From CAYFTL01 sp964346145 (GTDB lineage: Bacteria > Bacillota > Clostridia > Christensenellales > Aristaeellaceae), in assembly GCA_964346145.1 (NCBI GenBank), contig CAYFTL010000042.1, positions 1 through 16,483 of the forward strand: a stretch of DNA of 16,483 bases, given 5' to 3'. Under the pieces are notes generated by a model that was not told the origin of the DNA, made no database searches, and saw only the letters and a list, made by a program, of their open reading frames with translations. Below, in pieces: positions 6,133 to 12,936 of this stretch. The first letter of the stretch is position 1, and every line of letters starts with the position of its first letter. Made by a program: the position numbers and the translations under genes.

Positions 6133-7911
6133 TTATTTCCAGCTAGCACGCGTCAAATTGTAGTTCTGGAATGCGGTGCAAACGATGCCTTCCAAGTTTT
6201 CATCGGCTAAGTAGTTCACGATACGGTTGTACACGGGGCCAATGGGCAGCTCGTTCAGCAAGATGGTTTCAGCCTGAGTCAGCATTTCCATACGCTTAGC
6301 AGGATCAACTTCTACGTTAGAGTCTGCAATCAGCTTGTCAAACTCAGCATTCGACCAACCGGTTTGGTTGTTGGCGTTATCCGTGGTAAAAATGTCCAAG
6401 AATGTCAGCGGATCGTTGTAGTCCGCTCCCCAGCCGCCGGATACGATGGTATATTCGCGGTCGGTGGTACGCTGCAAGCGACTCTTAAAGGGCATGGATT
6501 CCACTTCAATCGTGATGCCCAGCGCCTTGCGCCAGTATTCCTGATAGGCAGCAGCATACTCTTTTGCCACGTCGCTGTCGTCAGCGATGATGGTGAGCTC
6601 CTTCGCCGCTTCTTCAGCCGTCATGCCCAATTCTTCAAGGCCTTTTTCCCAGAATTCCTTAGCCTGTTCTACATCATTGTCTTTGTAGCTGACCTCAACG
6701 CTTTCGCTAAAGGGCGTAACGCCATCAAGGCCGGCGATGTCAATGGATGTATATGTCAGTGCCGGTTTGGAGTTGGTCTTCATGATATTTTCCACAAAAG
6801 ACTGACGATCCAAAGCATAAGTCAAAGCCTTGCGGATGTTCAAATTTCCGGTTACCGGTTTGTCCAGGTTGAACTGAATGTAGAAGGTAGAGCCGTCGCC
6901 ATACTCAGACATGTTGGCTTCCAAGCCGTCCTGCTTGGCCAACGCCAAAGTTTGGCCGGACAATCCGGTTACATCCAACTCGCCCGTAGAGAAGTTGTTG
7001 TAAGCGGTGCTATTGTCGTTGATCATTTTGTTGACAATCTTGTCCAGCTTAATTTCGTCTTTGGCGAAATACTCTTCGTTTTTCACCATAACGATTTCAA
7101 ACTCATGTTGCCAGGATTCCATTTTGAACGGTCCGTTGGAGATGAAGTATTCGGCATCGGTGCCGTACTTGTCGCCCCACTCTTCGTACTTATCTTGGCG
7201 CAAAGGCATGAACACGCCAAAGGCCATCAACGAGTTGAAATAGGGAGTGGAATGCTCTAAGGTTACTTCGTAGGTGTAATCGTCCAGCGCTTTTACGCCA
7301 ACGTCCGCAAAGGTAAGTTCGCCCGCGGGCTTTTCTTCGGTGGCTTCAGCTGGAGCAGCCTCTTCTGCCGGTGCCTCTTCTGTAGCTTCAGCAGGGGTCT
7401 CTTCGGTTTCGGCAGGCGCTTCAGTCGCTTCGGCCGGTTCTTCCTCTTCACTGTTGTCGGAGCCCTCGGTCACCTCGGCAGGCGCCATGCTCTTGTAATA
7501 GGCTTCCGCATTCTTAATGCAATAGGCCATGGTGGAATAGTCCGCTGCCACAGCGGGATCCAGTAGCTTTTCCACCGCAAAAACAAAGTCGTGAGCCGTA
7601 ACCGGCGTGCCATCTTCCCATTTTGCGTCTTCGCGCAACTTATAGGTATAGACCAAGCCGTCTTCCGATACCGTCCAGCTTTCCGCAACTCCGGGGATGG
7701 GCTGGTTGTCGGCATCTAAATCGGTCAGTCCCACCAAAAGATGACGGAACAAACGGAAGCTCACCGAGTCCGTAGCTTTAATATGGAACATCTGGGGCGG
7801 TTCTGTGTTAATGTTTACGGTCACACTATTGTCTTCCTTGGCCGCCAATGCGGGCATTGCCATGGTACACAAGAGCGCCAGCGTCAAGACAAACGCCATT
7901 AGCTTTTTCAT
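6133..7911 (-). CDS. oppA: Peptide ABC transporter substrate-binding protein (SBP_bac_5) with acidic insertion
   Basis: This extracellular receptor would capture peptides and deliver them to the permease pair encoded downstream. The fold is recognised from the SBP_bac_5 pattern: ESWTVSEDGLVYTYKLREDAKWEDGTPV (77-104, quoted in part), DFVFAVEKLLDP (108-119), GPFKMESW, NIRKALTYALDR and WGADYNDPLTFLD. Residues 1-23 form a signal peptide ending PALA-A. The only cysteine in it (C15, within LALLC) lacks the G/A/S normally found before a lipobox Cys. Residues 142-197 are a low-complexity stretch of Pro, Ala, Glu and Thr (repeated PAEATEE-like units) inserted between AYYKSM and ELTFADVGVKALDDYTYEV. 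This makes the protein, at 592 residues, longer than usual. Start: ATG with AAGGAGG about 10 nt upstream. Peptide specificity is inferred from family and operon only. Confidence 0.92.
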   Translation of the reverse strand: MKKLMAFVLTLALLCTMAMPALAAKEDNSVTVNINTEPPQMFHIKATDSVSFRLFRHLLVGLTDLDADNQPIPGVAESWTVSEDGLVYTYKLREDAKWEDGTPVTAHDFVFAVEKLLDPAVAADYSTMAYCIKNAEAYYKSMAPAEVTEGSDNSEEEEPAEATEAPAETEETPAEATEEAPAEEAAPAEATEEKPAGELTFADVGVKALDDYTYEVTLEHSTPYFNSLMAFGVFMPLRQDKYEEWGDKYGTDAEYFISNGPFKMESWQHEFEIVMVKNEEYFAKDEIKLDKIVNKMINDNSTAYNNFSTGELDVTGLSGQTLALAKQDGLEANMSEYGDGSTFYIQFNLDKPVTGNLNIRKALTYALDRQSFVENIMKTNSKPALTYTSIDIAGLDGVTPFSESVEVSYKDNDVEQAKEFWEKGLEELGMTAEEAAKELTIIADDSDVAKEYAAAYQEYWRKALGITIEVESMPFKSRLQRTTDREYTIVSGGWGADYNDPLTFLDIFTTDNANNQTGWSNAEFDKLIADSNVEVDPAKRMEMLTQAETILLNELPIGPVYNRIVNYLADENLEGIVCTAFQNYNLTRASWK

Positions 7912-7974
7912 GGTCCTCTTCCTCCTTTAAATTTCAGGTTGCATTATTCTGAACCTGTCAGAATCTTATGCATA

Positions 7975-8003
7975 AGCATATCATACCACCACCAATTTTG
8001 CAA
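7975..8003 (-). promoter_or_regulatory. Candidate sigma-A promoter of the peptide importer operon
   Basis: On the minus strand TTGCAA (7998-8003), a 17-nt spacer and TATGCT (7975-7980) form a plausible -35/-10 pair, about 64 nt before the binding-protein ATG. The -35 box lies inside the left arm of an inverted repeat (7993-8023). The expected transcription start lies in a 12-bp palindrome (7965-7976). This suggests repressor control. Confidence 0.45.
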
Positions 8004-8023
8004 TATTTAATGATGCAAAATTG
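7993..8023. promoter_or_regulatory. Inverted repeat overlapping the importer promoter, candidate operator
   Basis: CAATTTTGCA (7993-8002) and TGCAAAATTG (8014-8023) are exact reverse complements with an 11-bp spacer, a centre-to-centre distance of 21 bp or two helical turns. A third half-site, TGCAAAATT, follows at 8022-8030. The arrangement suits a dimeric DNA-binding protein. The AT-rich arms make it a poor terminator for the upstream kinase-like gene. Confidence 0.45.
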
Positions 8024-8057
8024 CAAAATTTATTTCCGTTATTTTCATTTGTGGTTA

Positions 8058-8564
8058 TCAGTCCACAAAGAGTTCGCCGCTGATTAACACCAGCCTCTCC
8101 ACCATTTTTTCTATAGGCAGCGATTGGGCATCGAGAATCGTATCCGCATTTCCCTCGTATAGTGGAGCACGGCGCGCATACTCCTCGGAAAGGGAGCCTT
8201 CGTGCAGCACCACACCCCGCGTATAAAGATCGCCAAGGCGTCGATCAATCTCTTCCAGCGGCAGGCGCAAATAAATAGTTTTTCCCAAATATTGCAAGTG
8301 CTCCATGGCCTCCTTGCGTAAAACCACGCTACCGCCGGTCGCTATCACCGCATTGCTGCAAGTCAAGCCTTGAATAGCCCTGCTTTCTGCATCTAAAAAG
8401 CCGTCTATACCCCATTCGTCTATCATTTCCTGTAGCAACATTCCCTCTCGTGCCTGCAACAACAGGTCGGTATCCACAAAATCCATGCCCAGTTTTTTGG
8501 CCAACAGAACCCCAATCGTGCTTTTGCCGCTGCCCGGCATGCCAATCAGTATGATATTTTGCAT
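8058..8564 (-). CDS. Shikimate-kinase-like P-loop kinase, substrate uncertain
   Basis: This is a small P-loop kinase of the AroK/AroL fold, 168 residues. Walker A is GMPGSGKS (8-15), and DTD (31-33) matches the Mg/substrate Asp motif. ATGGSVV (75-81) occupies the GGG position, and RAPLY (132-136) matches the conserved C-terminal substrate Arg. The FRxxE motif, whose Arg contacts shikimate, reads FLDAE (56-60), and the lid RPLL reads RGVVL (116-120). It therefore belongs to a common clostridial subgroup annotated as shikimate kinase whose true substrate may differ. The frame is open to an ATG at 8582, but its first codons contain the ribosome binding site GGGAGG (8575-8580). The ATG at 8562-8564 is the likely start. 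No other aromatic-pathway gene is nearby. Confidence 0.75.
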   Translation of the reverse strand: MQNIILIGMPGSGKSTIGVLLAKKLGMDFVDTDLLLQAREGMLLQEMIDEWGIDGFLDAESRAIQGLTCSNAVIATGGSVVLRKEAMEHLQYLGKTIYLRLPLEEIDRRLGDLYTRGVVLHEGSLSEEYARRAPLYEGNADTILDAQSLPIEKMVERLVLISGELFVD

Positions 8565-8574
8565 TTTATTTTTG

Positions 8575-8580
8575 CCTCCC
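8575..8580 (-). promoter_or_regulatory. Shine-Dalgarno of the kinase-like gene
   Basis: GGGAGG on the minus strand lies 10 nt before the ATG at 8564. It overlaps codons 2-3 of the longer reading frame, which argues for the shorter start. Confidence 0.6.
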
Positions 8581-8610
8581 ATTCATTTAAATAATTCAAC
8601 TGTTTTAGGC

Positions 8611-8639
8611 ATTTTAGTATTTCGATAAGATTTTGACAA
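8611..8639 (-). promoter_or_regulatory. Sigma-A-type promoter of the kinase-like gene
   Basis: On the minus strand TTGTCA (8634-8639), 17 nt and TAAAAT (8611-8616) give a near-consensus promoter. The expected start of transcription is near 8604, about 40 nt ahead of the ATG at 8564. Confidence 0.6.
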
Positions 8640-8734
8640 GCCCCATAAGCGATAAAAGCCTTCTAAGAATTTATAAATCCCGATGATGAAAATTCTCGTG
8701 CACCGCCATTTTTGGTTCAAGAGAGCATGTTATA

Positions 8735-8763
8735 TTGCAAATTTACCAAATTTCAAGTACAAT
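8735..8763 (+). promoter_or_regulatory. Sigma-A-type promoter of the rpiR-type regulator, with overlapping palindrome
   Basis: TTGCAA (8735-8740), 17 nt and TACAAT (8758-8763) form a good -35/-10 pair about 35 nt before the regulator's ATG. The region from the -35 into the spacer reads TTGCAAATTTaccAAATTTCAA, an imperfect palindrome (one base missing in the right arm). It could be an autoregulatory operator. Confidence 0.6.
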
Positions 8764-8797
8764 GCAATAGGATATTACACTTGCAGGAGGGAAGCAG

Positions 8798-9676
8798 ATG
8801 GATCACGGACAAGAGTTGATTCGGCGCCTGAACCACAGCCAGAAGAAATTATCAAAAAGCCATAGGCGCATAGCCGAAACCATCGTCAACCATTACGACA
8901 AGGCTGCATTCATGACTGCCTCCAAACTGGGTGAGTATGTAGGCGTCAGCGAGTCAACCGTGGTTCGCTTTGCCTCTGCTCTGGGATATGAAGGCTATCC
9001 CCAACTGCAAAAAGCGTTGCAGGAACTAATCCGGCATCGCTTGACCGCCTCCCAACGGTTTGAAATGACTTCCGACCTGGAGCACACCCAGGTTCTATCT
9101 CGCGTTCTTAAATCCGACATCCAAAACATCCGCACTACGCTAGACGAAATAGATGTTAACGTGTTCGAGAGCGTGGTAGATCGGATTTTAGAAGCGCACA
9201 CTATCTACATTCTGGGTTTGCGTTCTTCAGCGCCCTTGGCCCAATTTTTAACCCATTATCTAAAATTTATATTTAACAACGTACAATTGGTCACTTCGGG
9301 CATCAGCGATGTATTCGAGCAATTGTCCCGAATTGATGAAACTGATTTGCTGATTTGCATCAGCTTTCCCCGCTACTCTAGCCGGACCGTGGAAGCCATG
9401 CATTTCGCCAGAAGCCGAGGATCCAAATTGGTGTCGATTACGGATGGGCCCTTGTCCCCCCTCTACTCGGCAGCCGATCTGTGTTTGATGGCCAAAAGCG
9501 ATATGGCCTCTTTTGTAGATTCATTGGCCGCGCCACTATCGCTTATCAATGCGTTGATTGTGGCCCTTAGCCAACGCCGTCGCCAACAGGTAAAACAATA
9601 TTTTGATCAATTGGAAGGCATTTGGGACCAATACAGCGTGTACTTAAGTCCAAAGGATCGAGGCAATAATGGCTAA
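8798..9676 (+). CDS. RpiR/MurR-family transcriptional regulator
   Basis: This is a DNA-binding regulator of the RpiR type, which normally senses a phosphosugar. It has 292 residues, typical of the family. The N-terminal helix-turn-helix domain (about 1-80) contains KSHRRIAETIVNH and SKLGEYVGVSESTVVRFASALGYEGYPQLQ, quoted in part; the SESTVVRF recognition segment is characteristic. A SIS sugar-isomerase domain (about 125-255) includes IYILGLRSSAPLAQFL and DLLICISFPRYSSRTVEAM. The ATG follows GGAGG at a 7-nt spacing. The gene is divergent from the kinase-like and peptide transporter genes and overlaps the next flavoprotein gene by 8 bp. No sugar catabolic genes lie in the window, so its ligand and targets are unknown. 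Autoregulation is plausible from the palindrome in its promoter. Confidence 0.9.
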   Translation: MDHGQELIRRLNHSQKKLSKSHRRIAETIVNHYDKAAFMTASKLGEYVGVSESTVVRFASALGYEGYPQLQKALQELIRHRLTASQRFEMTSDLEHTQVLSRVLKSDIQNIRTTLDEIDVNVFESVVDRILEAHTIYILGLRSSAPLAQFLTHYLKFIFNNVQLVTSGISDVFEQLSRIDETDLLICISFPRYSSRTVEAMHFARSRGSKLVSITDGPLSPLYSAADLCLMAKSDMASFVDSLAAPLSLINALIVALSQRRRQQVKQYFDQLEGIWDQYSVYLSPKDRGNNG

Positions 9677-10910
9677 TATAATAATAATCGGTGGCGGGCC
9701 TGCGGGCATGTTAGCCGCGCTATATGCGCGTCAACATGGCGCCCAAGCCATTTTGGTAGAGCGCAACGAAAAGCTGGGCAAAAAACTATACATAACCGGA
9801 AAAGGGCGCTGTAACGTAACCAATGACGCCGATGCAGATGCGTTTTTTGCCAACGTCGTACAAAATCCAAGGTTTTTGTTTTCAGCGTTCCACCATTTTT
9901 CCAATCAAGATTTGATGGCGCTGCTCTTCTCTTTGGGCGTACCCCTTAAAACCGAGCGGGGCGGTCGCGTCTTTCCCCAGTCCGATCGTTCCAGCGACAT
10001 CACCCGCGCATTTGAGCGCGAGTTACATCGCTGGGGCATAGAGGTTCGTCTTAACACTAAAGTCGAAAGTTTGCTGTTCGACGATCGCCGCGTCAGCGGC
10101 GTCGAATATGTAGGCGGCGCGATAGAAAAGGCAGATGCCGTTATTCTGGCTACGGGCGGCGTAAGCTACCCTTCCACCGGTTCTACTGGCGACGGCTATA
10201 ACTTTGCAAAAGTTGGTGGGCACACCATTACAACCGTACGCAGCGCATTGGTACCGCTAGAAACAGCCGAAAGCTGGCCCAAAGATTTGATGGGCCTTTC
10301 GCTGAAAAACGTCACCTTGAATTATAAAAAAGGTAAGAAAACAGTGTTCTCAGAAATGGGAGAACTGCTCTTCACCCATTTTGGAATTTCCGGGCCGTTG
10401 GCCTTGTCTCTTTCTAGTCATCTGCCAGATGTGCTTAGCAATGAGAAGGTCTTTATCGACTTAAAGCCGGCACTGAGCGAACAGGTTTTGGATGCGCGTT
10501 TGCTCAGCGATTTCAAACAGTATGGCCGCAAGCAGCTGATTAGCGTATTGGACGGCTTAGCACCACACCGTTTGGCGCTGCAGCTCAGCAAATGCGCCCG
10601 CCTGACTCCCGAGATACCGGTGCACAGCATCACCCAATCAGAACGCAAACAGCTGCTGGCCGTGCTTAAGAATTTACCTCTTCATATCGCAGGATACCGC
10701 CCCTTAACCGAGGCGATCATCACCCGCGGCGGTGTATCCATCCATGAAGTCAATCCCTCGACCATGGAATCCAAGAAAGTCAAAGGCCTTTTTTTCGCCG
10801 GGGAAATCCTGGATGTAGATGGTTTAACCGGTGGCTTTAACTTACAAATTGCTTTTTCGACCGGAGCACTGGCCGGCAAAAGCGCCGCGCTGAACGCCGT
10901 GCAAGGTTAG
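9669..10910 (+). CDS. NAD(P)/FAD-dependent oxidoreductase, HI0933/YhiN family
   Basis: This flavoprotein of the HI0933/YhiN/BaiN family has 413 residues, a normal length. The N-terminal FAD-binding motif is IIIIGGGPAGMLAALYA (about 4-20), followed by the family-typical KLYITGKGRCNVTN. The middle portion contains ATGGVSYPSTGSTGDGY. The C-terminal GLFFAGEILDVDGLTGGFNL contains the second FAD-contact region. The reaction is not established for most members; some relatives act on bile-acid intermediates, but that should not be assumed here. The start codon overlaps the end of the rpiR-type gene, and a HutP-like gene follows after 11 bp, so these genes are probably cotranscribed. Confidence 0.88.
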   Translation: MANIIIIGGGPAGMLAALYARQHGAQAILVERNEKLGKKLYITGKGRCNVTNDADADAFFANVVQNPRFLFSAFHHFSNQDLMALLFSLGVPLKTERGGRVFPQSDRSSDITRAFERELHRWGIEVRLNTKVESLLFDDRRVSGVEYVGGAIEKADAVILATGGVSYPSTGSTGDGYNFAKVGGHTITTVRSALVPLETAESWPKDLMGLSLKNVTLNYKKGKKTVFSEMGELLFTHFGISGPLALSLSSHLPDVLSNEKVFIDLKPALSEQVLDARLLSDFKQYGRKQLISVLDGLAPHRLALQLSKCARLTPEIPVHSITQSERKQLLAVLKNLPLHIAGYRPLTEAIITRGGVSIHEVNPSTMESKKVKGLFFAGEILDVDGLTGGFNLQIAFSTGALAGKSAALNAVQG

Positions 10911-10921
10911 GAGATTTTATT

Positions 10922-11350
10922 ATGGATACCAATATCAATATTACAGGAAGCAGAACCGTGTGCCGTGCCGCGCTCTTAATGAGCATGACGCAAGACCGCG
11001 CCGAAGAAAAAGAACTAAAAAGCGAATTCGCCGCCGAGAACGTTATCTGCGCCGCTGTAGACTACGGCGGTGAATATGTGTCTTCGGTTATGCGCATTGT
11101 GGAGCGAGCCGTCGTGGCGGCCAAGCGCGAAAACATAATCTCTGACAGCGAATATCATGAAGAAGGCTCGGTAGCCGGGGCAGCCCGCGAAGCGCTCTCC
11201 CAAATCACCAACAAGGCTGTCGGGCTCAACGTGGGCGGGAAAATCGGTGTGGCCCGTTCGGGCAACAATATTGCAGTAGCCATCTTTTTTGGCATCGGTC
11301 TGTTGCACATGAACGAAATTGCTGTAGGACTAGGCCATCGCGCCATATAA
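10922..11350 (+). CDS. HutP-like RNA-binding regulator
   Basis: This 142-residue protein resembles HutP, the histidine- and Mg-dependent RNA-binding antiterminator of the Bacillus hut operon. Shared features are the length, the small central helix segment SVAGAAREALSQIT, the strand pattern GKIGVARSGNNIAVAIFFGIGLL, and the C-terminal IAVGLGHRAI, comparable to HutP's GVGINHI ending. The N-terminus and metal-binding histidines differ in detail, so ligand and RNA target are uncertain. Its ATG follows TTAGGAG, which overlaps the stop of the flavoprotein gene. It is followed by cmk after 16 bp. No histidine-degradation genes are in the window. A role in regulating this operon or a distant target is possible. 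The identification rests on pattern recognition and needs a profile search. Confidence 0.72.
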   Translation: MDTNINITGSRTVCRAALLMSMTQDRAEEKELKSEFAAENVICAAVDYGGEYVSSVMRIVERAVVAAKRENIISDSEYHEEGSVAGAAREALSQITNKAVGLNVGGKIGVARSGNNIAVAIFFGIGLLHMNEIAVGLGHRAI

Positions 11351-11366
11351 AAATGGAGGAATCCTC

Positions 11367-12053
11367 ATGTCACAACCTTTTTCCATCGCCATCGACGGAC
11401 CTTCCGGCGCCGGCAAATCGACCATAGCCCAGCGGGTTGCCCGGCAACTGAATATCTTGTATTTGGACACTGGTGCAATGTACCGCGCCGTTGGGTTGTT
11501 TGCGTTAAACCACGGCATCCGTCCCGAAAGTGCTGCCGATGTGATAGCCCACCTTCAAAACATCAACCTGGAAGTCATCTATCAGGATAGCAGCCAACAT
11601 GTCATATTAAACGGGTACGATGTTTCTCAGCAGATCCGGGAAAACCAGGTTTCTGCTGCCGCTTCAGCCGTATCGGCCCTCCCGGAGGTGCGTGAAAAGC
11701 TGGTAGCTCTCCAGCGCGAAATTGCTCAAAACCAAAGCTTGGTTATGGATGGACGCGATATCGGCACCCATGTGCTACCCCACGCCACCCTCAAAATTTT
11801 TCTAACGGCCAGCCTTGAAGAAAGGGCAAAACGCCGCCATCTGGAATTAGAGCAAAAAGGGCAAATCGTCGACTACGATACCGTCTTAGAACAAATTGCC
11901 CAACGCGATCACAACGATTCCAGCCGAGCCGCATCCCCGCTTAAGCAGGCAGATGACGCCATCTTGCTGGATACCACGGGGCTGTCCATCGATCAGGTGG
12001 TATTAAAAATTGTAAAGCTAGTAAGAGTTCAGCTCGGGGAGGCATCAGAATGA
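11367..12053 (+). CDS. cmk: Cytidylate kinase
   Basis: It phosphorylates CMP and dCMP to the diphosphates using ATP, in the cytosolic pyrimidine nucleotide pathway. It has 228 residues, as expected. The P-loop GPSGAGKST is at about 10-18, and LYLDTGAMYRAVGL follows immediately and is diagnostic for Cmk. The catalytic and CMP-binding region VVMDGRDIGTHVLP-like (here LVMDGRDIGTHVLP) and the lid with RAKRRHLEL and the DSSRAASPL segment are all present. The start is clear: GGAGG lies 8 nt before the ATG. Its 3' end overlaps the acyltransferase gene by 4 bp (ATGA), indicating coupled translation. The cmk-plsC-ispH/rpsA order is common in Clostridia. Confidence 0.96.
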   Translation: MSQPFSIAIDGPSGAGKSTIAQRVARQLNILYLDTGAMYRAVGLFALNHGIRPESAADVIAHLQNINLEVIYQDSSQHVILNGYDVSQQIRENQVSAAASAVSALPEVREKLVALQREIAQNQSLVMDGRDIGTHVLPHATLKIFLTASLEERAKRRHLELEQKGQIVDYDTVLEQIAQRDHNDSSRAASPLKQADDAILLDTTGLSIDQVVLKIVKLVRVQLGEASE

Positions 12054-12661
12054 ACCTTAAGTTTTATAAATTTGCCAAGATCGCTGCAGGTAGCGTGTTG
12101 CGTTTTTTTTATCCTATGAAAATTGAAGGCCGTGAAAACGTGCCTGAAAGCGGCGCGTTAATCGTTTATGGCAACCATATCTCCATGAAGGATCCGGTCA
12201 TGGTAGGCTATGCCCTAAACCGCCCAGTTCACTTTATGGCCAAAAATGAATTGTTCAAAAGCAAATTTCTTAGCCGGTTGTTCTCGGCGTTGGGCGCGTT
12301 TCCGGTGGATCGCGGCGGTGCCGACATGAAGGCCGTTCGCACTTCCATCCGGCTTTTAAGCAGGAACGAAGTGCTGGGCATGTTCCCTCAAGGCGGGCGC
12401 CGCTCCCAAAATGCCAACACCAAACTGGAAAACGGCGTCTCTTTGATCGCCCTTCGCTCCATGGCCACCTTGGTGCCTGTCTACATTACAGGATATAAGT
12501 TATTCCGAAAAAATCGTTTGATCATCGGAAAACCGATACAGTTGGAGCCTTGGTCGGCCAAACATATCAACGCAGAACAACTGGGCGAAGTAACCGACGC
12601 CCTTTCCCAAGCTTTGTGGTACTTAAATCCTCAGCACGCCACCCTGGAGTCTCCAAAATAG
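12050..12661 (+). CDS. plsC: 1-acyl-glycerol-3-phosphate acyltransferase, PlsC type
   Basis: It likely acylates lysophosphatidate at the membrane to make phosphatidate, the precursor of membrane phospholipids. It has 203 residues with a short N-terminal hydrophobic stretch (IAAGSVLRFFYPM). The catalytic HX4D box is NHISMKD (about 43-49). Motif II corresponds to GAFPVDRGGAD (about 83-93). Motif III, usually FPEGTRS, reads FPQGGRRS (about 118-125), with Gln in place of Glu. Motif IV lies in LVPVYITGY. The substitution may alter substrate binding, or may be a tolerated lineage variant. It overlaps cmk by 4 bp and is followed by a terminator, so it closes the operon. Confidence 0.88.
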   Translation: MNLKFYKFAKIAAGSVLRFFYPMKIEGRENVPESGALIVYGNHISMKDPVMVGYALNRPVHFMAKNELFKSKFLSRLFSALGAFPVDRGGADMKAVRTSIRLLSRNEVLGMFPQGGRRSQNANTKLENGVSLIALRSMATLVPVYITGYKLFRKNRLIIGKPIQLEPWSAKHINAEQLGEVTDALSQALWYLNPQHATLESPK

Positions 12662-12673
12662 CTCCATATGCTT

Positions 12674-12706
12674 CGGGTTCATATCGCCATTAGGCGATAT
12701 TGCCCG
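12674..12706 (+). other. Compound hairpin downstream of plsC, function unknown
   Basis: ATATCGCC (12681-12688) and GGCGATAT (12693-12700) form an 8-bp stem with a 4-nt loop. Outside a small internal loop, CGGG upstream can pair with CCCG downstream. No T-run follows, so it is not a typical terminator. It could be an RNA processing or stabilising structure at the end of the operon. Confidence 0.4.
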
Positions 12707-12725
12707 TGTGGGACCCCTACATAAG

Positions 12726-12780
12726 ACAATTCAAATGTGCGGATTCTTTCAAAATACGCGCGGTTGAATTGTTAATTTTT
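12726..12780 (+). terminator. Rho-independent terminator after plsC
   Basis: ACAATTCAA (12726-12734) pairs with TTGAATTGT (12764-12772). After a 2x2 internal loop, GTGCG (12737-12741) pairs with CGCGC (12757-12761). TAATTTTT follows. It should end the rpiR-to-plsC transcript. Confidence 0.65.
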
Positions 12781-12860
12781 CACAAAAAAAGCGAAACAAG
12801 CAGGAATGAATACAAATATCCCGAATGATTAAAAACATATAGGTCTGATTCTATAGCAAT

Positions 12861-12888
12861 TTGTCGTTGAACGTTGGTGACCTATAAC
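12861..12888 (+). promoter_or_regulatory. Candidate promoter of ispH-rpsA
   Basis: TTGTCG (12861-12866), 16 nt and TATAAC (12883-12888) form a moderate promoter. Transcription would begin near 12895, after the first in-frame TTG (12874). This agrees with translation starting at TTG 12937. Confidence 0.35.
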
Positions 12889-12936
12889 AAATATACCAAT
12901 GTTCAGTGCTGTCATGGCACATTGGAGCATATTCTT

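Noticed and set aside
6364..7260. 298-codon plus-strand open frame opposite the binding-protein gene
   Set aside because: The minus strand carries a clear SBP_bac_5 protein with signal peptide and ribosome binding site. The antisense frame shows no family motif and mirrors its codon bias.
7321..7488. Repeats in the binding-protein gene as a CRISPR-like or mobile repeat array
   Set aside because: The repetition is codon-level, in frame, degenerate at the DNA level, and has no spacers. It is a low-complexity protein segment.
8683..8865. Small plus-strand open frame of 60 codons ahead of the rpiR-type gene
   Set aside because: It contains that gene's promoter and ribosome binding site and overlaps its coding start in another frame; no own Shine-Dalgarno is visible.
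8798..12661. A novel defence or signalling operon formed by the regulator, flavoprotein and HutP-like genes
   Set aside because: Each protein belongs to a widespread housekeeping or regulatory family and the order with cmk and plsC fits ordinary clostridial chromosomes; no effector or nuclease domain is visible.
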